Source: Telopea speciosissima
Taxonomy: Eukaryota; Streptophyta; Magnoliopsida; Proteales; Proteaceae
Direction of reading: 5' to 3'
Length of the DNA stretch: 64,000 nucleotides
Assembly (NCBI RefSeq): GCF_018873765.1
Contig: NC_057918.1
Location: forward strand, 7,696,862-7,760,861
Below, piece after piece: positions 59,608 to 64,000 of the stretch (positions within the stretch are counted from its first letter, which is position 1; every line of letters begins with the position of its first letter). Made by a program: the position numbers and the translations under genes. Below the pieces are notes generated by a model that was not told the origin of the DNA, made no database searches, and was given only the letters and a program-made list of their open reading frames with translations.

Positions 59608-60669
59608 ATGCAGGCTATGGTGGAGACTTCGCTTCCCTTCGATTCTCCGAGCTTCAACAGCTACTCTAATAACAGGCTTGCAGAGATCGCAGCCAAAGTC
59701 ACCGAAGAGTTCATCCATGAGTCCTCCCAAGAAGACGAAGAAGATTATGAAGTAGAAGAGGAAGGATACGAAGAGGAAGATGAAGATGAAGAAGAAGAGC
59801 TTCACCCTACTCCTACGCTCTCGCAGAGCTTAATCGATGAACTTCCTCTTCCTCCTCAAGAGCAGAAACAAGAAGAGAACGAGGACGATGGCGATGACTT
59901 CGAATTCCCTGTTTTCGGCAGAGATCCTGATTTGTCACCGAAAACTGCCGATGAGATTTTCTATAACGGCCAGATTCGGCCGATCTTCCCTATTTTCAAC
60001 CGGAAACCTCTCATCGCCGACGGTCACGACTATGATTCCAAGCCTCCGAAAAATCGCTCGTCTCATCGTCACCCTCTCAGAAAACTCATGATCGAGGAGC
60101 GCAACAACGATGACCCTCCGTCTTCCTCTTCCTCTGAAGCCGACGAACTCGAAAGTGTTCCTGACGGAACTTACTGCGTTTGGACTCCGAAACCTGTCGA
60201 ACCATCTCCAGAGACATGTAAGAAGAGCAACTCCACCGGATTCTCAAAGCGAACCTGGAAGATCAGAGATCTCCTCTACCGTAGCAACAGCGAGGGTATG
60301 GATACCTACGTTTTCCTGTCTCCTTCAAAGACTTTGATGATGAAGAGGAATGACAAAACTGAAAAAGCGGCTGACAGGGTGGAGAACGACAAATCTTCTC
60401 ACCACCACCACCACCACCAACAACAACAACAACCAAAGGAGAGGAGCAACTCTGTTCCCGGCCAAGTTAAAGTCGCCGCTGCGAAGGGGAAAGTGAAGAG
60501 CAAGGGAGGATCCAGCGAAGCAGTATCGGCTCACGAGATTCATTACGTTCGTTACAGAGCTCTAAAGGTGGAAGATCGTCGACGGTCATATCTTCCTTAC
60601 AGACAAGAACTGGTTGGTTTATTCGCGAACGGGAATGGTGCGAGCAGCAGGAGTCTCCATCCATTTTAG
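59608..60669 (+). CDS. DUF1645 family protein, single exon
   Basis: 353 residues without introns. The DUF1645 pattern is clear: DDFEFPVFGRDPDLSPKTAD (about 96-115) with IFYNGQIRPIFPIFNR following; TYCVWTPK (W192); KRTWKIRDLLYRSNSEG (W217); and a C-terminal HEIHYVRYRALKVEDRRRSY-LPYRQELVGLF stretch ending SRSLHPF. An acidic tract of Glu/Asp lies at about 42-65 and a His6-Gln5 run near 265-275. No signal peptide or membrane segment. Members are plant-specific; some have been linked to stress responses and, in rice, grain size, but the molecular function is unknown. Start at 59608; a second Met three codons later is also possible. The CDS is GC-richer than its flanks, normal for a plant single-exon gene. 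Confidence 0.95.
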   Translation: MQAMVETSLPFDSPSFNSYSNNRLAEIAAKVTEEFIHESSQEDEEDYEVEEEGYEEEDEDEEEELHPTPTLSQSLIDELPLPPQEQKQEENEDDGDDFEFPVFGRDPDLSPKTADEIFYNGQIRPIFPIFNRKPLIADGHDYDSKPPKNRSSHRHPLRKLMIEERNNDDPPSSSSSEADELESVPDGTYCVWTPKPVEPSPETCKKSNSTGFSKRTWKIRDLLYRSNSEGMDTYVFLSPSKTLMMKRNDKTEKAADRVENDKSSHHHHHHQQQQQPKERSNSVPGQVKVAAAKGKVKSKGGSSEAVSAHEIHYVRYRALKVEDRRRSYLPYRQELVGLFANGNGASSRSLHPF

Positions 60670-61360
60670 AGCATACGGGTGTGTCTTAATTTGTTCTTTC
60701 ATATTTTTTTTGTAAGCAATTTATTATTTACGATTTTCACAGGAGTTGGGTGTGGAAACTCCGATCAATCATCACTGATCAAAACTGTTCTTTTCATTAT
60801 AAGAGTCTTGATATCCATGGATTCCAGAAATTCAAGTCGGTTCTTGGATTTAATAAAAATTTGGGGAGGGGTGATTGGTTTGGAAGAGATTTTCTCTGTA
60901 TCGGTACAAAAAACACAAAATTTGAAATACCAAATTACTATTTGTTGTAATTGCAGAATTCATATTATGAATGAAGAATTTAAGTTGAAAATTATATGCA
61001 GAGTGTATGATTTGTGTATAGTTATTAGTTAGTGGAAAACACAATGAGGATTCAGATTGAGATTGATATTCTTTCCCTTTCTCAAATTAATTTTTTCTTC
61101 TTTAAGGGAAGAAGGGTGGCATGGTTCTCTCCGTTTACATTTGTTTTGCTTTTGGGGATGGATTTCCTTTCTTTCTCATTTGTTTCTTCTGGATTGTAGG
61201 ACCTTGGGATTGGATAATTTGGGGGTTAGAAACTTTTAGAAGGTGGCAAGAAAAACTCAGGGTTAGAGTTGTGAGGTGTGAAAATGAAAATATGGGGAGC
61301 ATCAGCACAGATGATGAAGGATTACATCCAAAGGCCTAATAGTTTAATAATTTTCTTCTG
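60670..61360 (+). other. 3' flank of the DUF1645 gene
   Basis: No credible coding sequence; short frames lack family blocks. Probably includes the 3' UTR. Confidence 0.4.
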
Positions 61361-64000
61361 TAATTTGATGAGAAACTTGGAATCTGGGATTCCCCTGTTA
61401 TTCTTATTCTTATATGCGGTATACATCATGGATTAAAATTATTTTAAACAATTGAGTTTGTCTCTAATCTAGTTGAATTTGACAGTTAATTAAGGTTGAG
61501 ATTTTTTTTTTTTCTTTATTGAAAAAATAAATGAATATCCGTCATGTTATGTGGAGTTGATAAGATTAAGGTGACAATTTGGGACCGAAATTGGAAACTG
61601 TCTAACCCATTTGTTAAAACTCGGAACCCTTTTGGACTTGATAAGATTAAGGGTGTCAATTTGGCAGCATGCGGTGTGCGGAAGCCCATTGCTACTAGGA
61701 GGTATTGGGTTCAAGTGTCTTAGTTCACATCTCCCATCTCCCATAGAATAGGATAAAGTAGAAACCATCAAAAAATTGATGAAATGATTACCCTACCCCC
61801 GTTGAATACCCATCCCATGTGTCTGGGCACAAGCTGCGTTGTGGCACAAAGAACATCAGCCCGAAATTCAAACTAACTTTTCTCATTGTTGAATGGGAAG
61901 TTTATGAGAGTGGTTCCAATGGTTCAAGTATCAAAAGCCTAATAAAGAACTAGTTAAAATTGGAACCACCAAGACCCTTTAAGATACATATTTAATTTTA
62001 GGTAATACTTAATTATTGTAATGGGAGAAAGAACGCTAACTAATTGTGTGTGGCGCATGGCCCGTGTGCCTAGACACTAGGCCACATGAAAATTATTGTC
62101 GCGCCCTATGAAAAGGTTGAAAAGCCTAAGGGTGCGACGATCATTTCACGTGGCCCTGTGTCTAGGTGCAGGGGTGTGCGACCTAATAGTGTTTTTTTTT
62201 TCACTTATGATTTGTAAGGGTTATCTGGTAATTATTAAGAAAAAGTAAGTTGTTGATGTTTGATTATTTGTATAGTTGGGAAGTTATTTGTATATTTAGG
62301 AATTGTGAATTTATTTGAGTGTTTAAGCATGGTTTGAAGTATCGGTATTGGATCAGCCACATCAGATGATCTATACCTGTATCGGCTTAGGTCGATCTCA
62401 ATACTTGGTTGATCTCGTTTGGAGGAACAATATGGATTGGGGGGGGTTTAAAACTATCAAAAAACCTAGTTTTTAGGAAAACCAAGGGCAAAACTGTTTG
62501 GTAATTTGTATCGATAACGTATCAGTTTCTGAGATGGTTAATACAAAATCTGATATCATGCACTAAATCCATGTGTTTAAATGCCCATAACCGTCAAGGA
62601 ACCGAAATTAGACTGTCTAATTATTAAACATGATTAGATCCTAGTTTGGAATTGGGACGATTCTCGGATTGGCCCTTTGGAACTCGAGACTTTCTAAATG
62701 ACACTTCTATATGTGTATTTAAAATTTGACACTTCTTTAAATTAAAATTTTTAAATAAAAAATGTAAAAGTATTTTTTTTAAAATAATTTAAAAATAACA
62801 TATTATGTCATTATAAAAAGTTATCATTGCCATACATATTTTTTAAGTATATATGTGAAATGACAATATATATCCCATTGAAAAAAATTATGTGTTACTT
62901 TTAAAAAAATAAAAAAAAAAAAATTATAAATTATTTTTTTAGTAAACAAGATTTTAAATTATTTGACACTTTGAGATATGTAACTAGAGAGAAAATCTCA
63001 TCACAATATGATGTCATTGAACTAAAAGGCAATTATGTCTCATTGTAACCAGCCGTGGTTACACAGCAAAACCTTTCCAATAAAAAACAAATAAAAAGAG
63101 TTTACTTTTCTTGTTATGTGGCCTTTACTGCTGCAGAGAGTCATCATAGAAGGTAACCTAAATCTGTAAGTATGTAATAGCCAAATTAAAAAAGTTAAAT
63201 CATTCTTGAAGGCTAAACATCAATCCTTCTGTGGTTAGTGTGAAGTGTAAATCAAGAAGAGATTTGTCATTTTATGGGTTAGCTTTAGCTAAGGTGTCAC
63301 GTAATTATCATTATCTTTGGATTTTAATTAATAATAAGCATAAAATGGATTGACTTAGGTGGGTGGAGTGTTTGACTTCTGGAATGAAATTGGTATTTTA
63401 TTTTTGATATTAATGAATAATTTAGGTTTAAAAACTTAAAAAAAAAAAAAACTCATCAACTGGCCAACCTAAGGAGAAGACTTATCCAATAATTTAATTT
63501 AATTCAATTCTTACTAGAAACTTCTATAGAAAAAGAGTTGTATTGGCTTGAAAGTTCTTTTTCTCAAAAGTTCAGATTGTATGCGGGGCCTACAATTACC
63601 CAATTAGACTTGGGATTGTGCGCCCTTTTTCTCTTTGGTTCAACTGGTCTGAGCCAGTCAACTTAGGTTGGGAGTTGGGACCACCCAACTTTCTAGACAC
63701 TTTTAATGGGTTTTAGGTCACCTAGTATTTGGAAGATCTGACCTTTAAAACAAGTAAGAGAACCTGGTTTGGGTCTCATTCAACTTATTCGGCAGGCAAA
63801 GTTATCGTCAAGGCCCTATTGAGAGAAGCTTATATTAAAGTTTTCCACATCATCCTCTCTCTAAGGGACACTCAAATTTTAAGGTCAATTATTCATTATT
63901 GATCTAATAAAATTTCATTTCAATCCAATATGAAGATATTAAAAGTTCTAATTTTTTTTAAAAAAATTAAATTATACAAGTGTAATTTGACCATTGAAAA
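61361..64000. other. Right-end intergenic region
   Basis: AT-rich, no gene recognised. Contains a foldback element (62048-62190), a gtatcgg dispersed repeat (62335-62570) and A/T-rich simple stretches (62740-62960). Confidence 0.5.
62020..62195. mobile_element. Foldback MITE-like element
   Basis: Arms of about 50 bases: gcctagacactaggccacatgaaaattattgtcgcgcc on the left and an inverted, diverged copy gtgcgacgatcatttcacgtggccctgtgtctaggtgc on the right. The gggagaaagaacgctaac start is shared with the intronic copy at 50180. Not coding. Confidence 0.6.

Noticed and set aside
59602..59805. Minus-strand frame rich in Phe, opposite the DUF1645 gene
   Set aside because: It is the complement of the acidic Glu/Asp tract of the real gene.

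Overview
This window is nuclear DNA from a flowering plant. Supporting signs are spliced genes with canonical GT-AG introns, plant-type retrotransposons (Ty1/copia with an initiator-Met primer site, LINEs of the L1 and RTE kinds, Au-type SINEs), hAT-like and foldback elements, and a fragment of the chloroplast petD gene. Intron retention of many old insertions and the AT-rich composition fit a medium or large plant genome. I cannot name the species; an early-diverging eudicot or a magnoliid would fit, but that is a guess.

Four protein-coding genes can be supported. (1) A STE20-type serine/threonine kinase of the plant BLUS1-like group lies on the minus strand (coding exons between 12708 and 2180; probable 5' leader exon near 23.2 kb). 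Its last ~100 or more residues are not visible here. (2) A P4-type ATPase (phospholipid flippase, ALA family) lies on the plus strand, 31835-43448, with 11 coding exons that join in frame to 1152 residues. (3) A divergent A-type cyclin lies on the plus strand, about 50004-52592, with a broken partial duplicate 2.5-3 kb upstream (47.25-47.6 kb). (4) A DUF1645 gene with no introns lies on the plus strand at 59608-60669.

Layout: 0-1.5 kb is a mosaic of two oppositely oriented copia pieces around an L1 piece. 2.2-23.3 kb is the kinase gene; its introns hold RTE LINE ends, a deleted copia element, a complete but decayed copia element with matching target duplications (14590-19802), a foldback element, an Au SINE and the petD fragment. 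23.3-31.8 kb is intergenic and holds a precise solo LTR (26494-27286), SINE-like copies and a LINE tail with RNase H. 31.8-43.4 kb is the flippase gene, with an L1 remnant in intron 9. 43.5-52.6 kb is a rearranged cyclin duplication, interrupted by a hAT-like element with an 8-bp target duplication and by a 243-bp tandem array. 53.6-57.5 kb is a roughly 2-kb direct duplication of non-coding DNA. 57.5-64 kb holds the DUF1645 gene and otherwise mostly featureless AT-rich sequence.

The genes do not form a pathway; they are independent plant genes. I found no defence system, CRISPR array, operon or clearly new biological system. The most informative points are the genome-evolution records: precise insertion footprints, the cyclin duplicate and its decay, and the copia inversion at the left edge.
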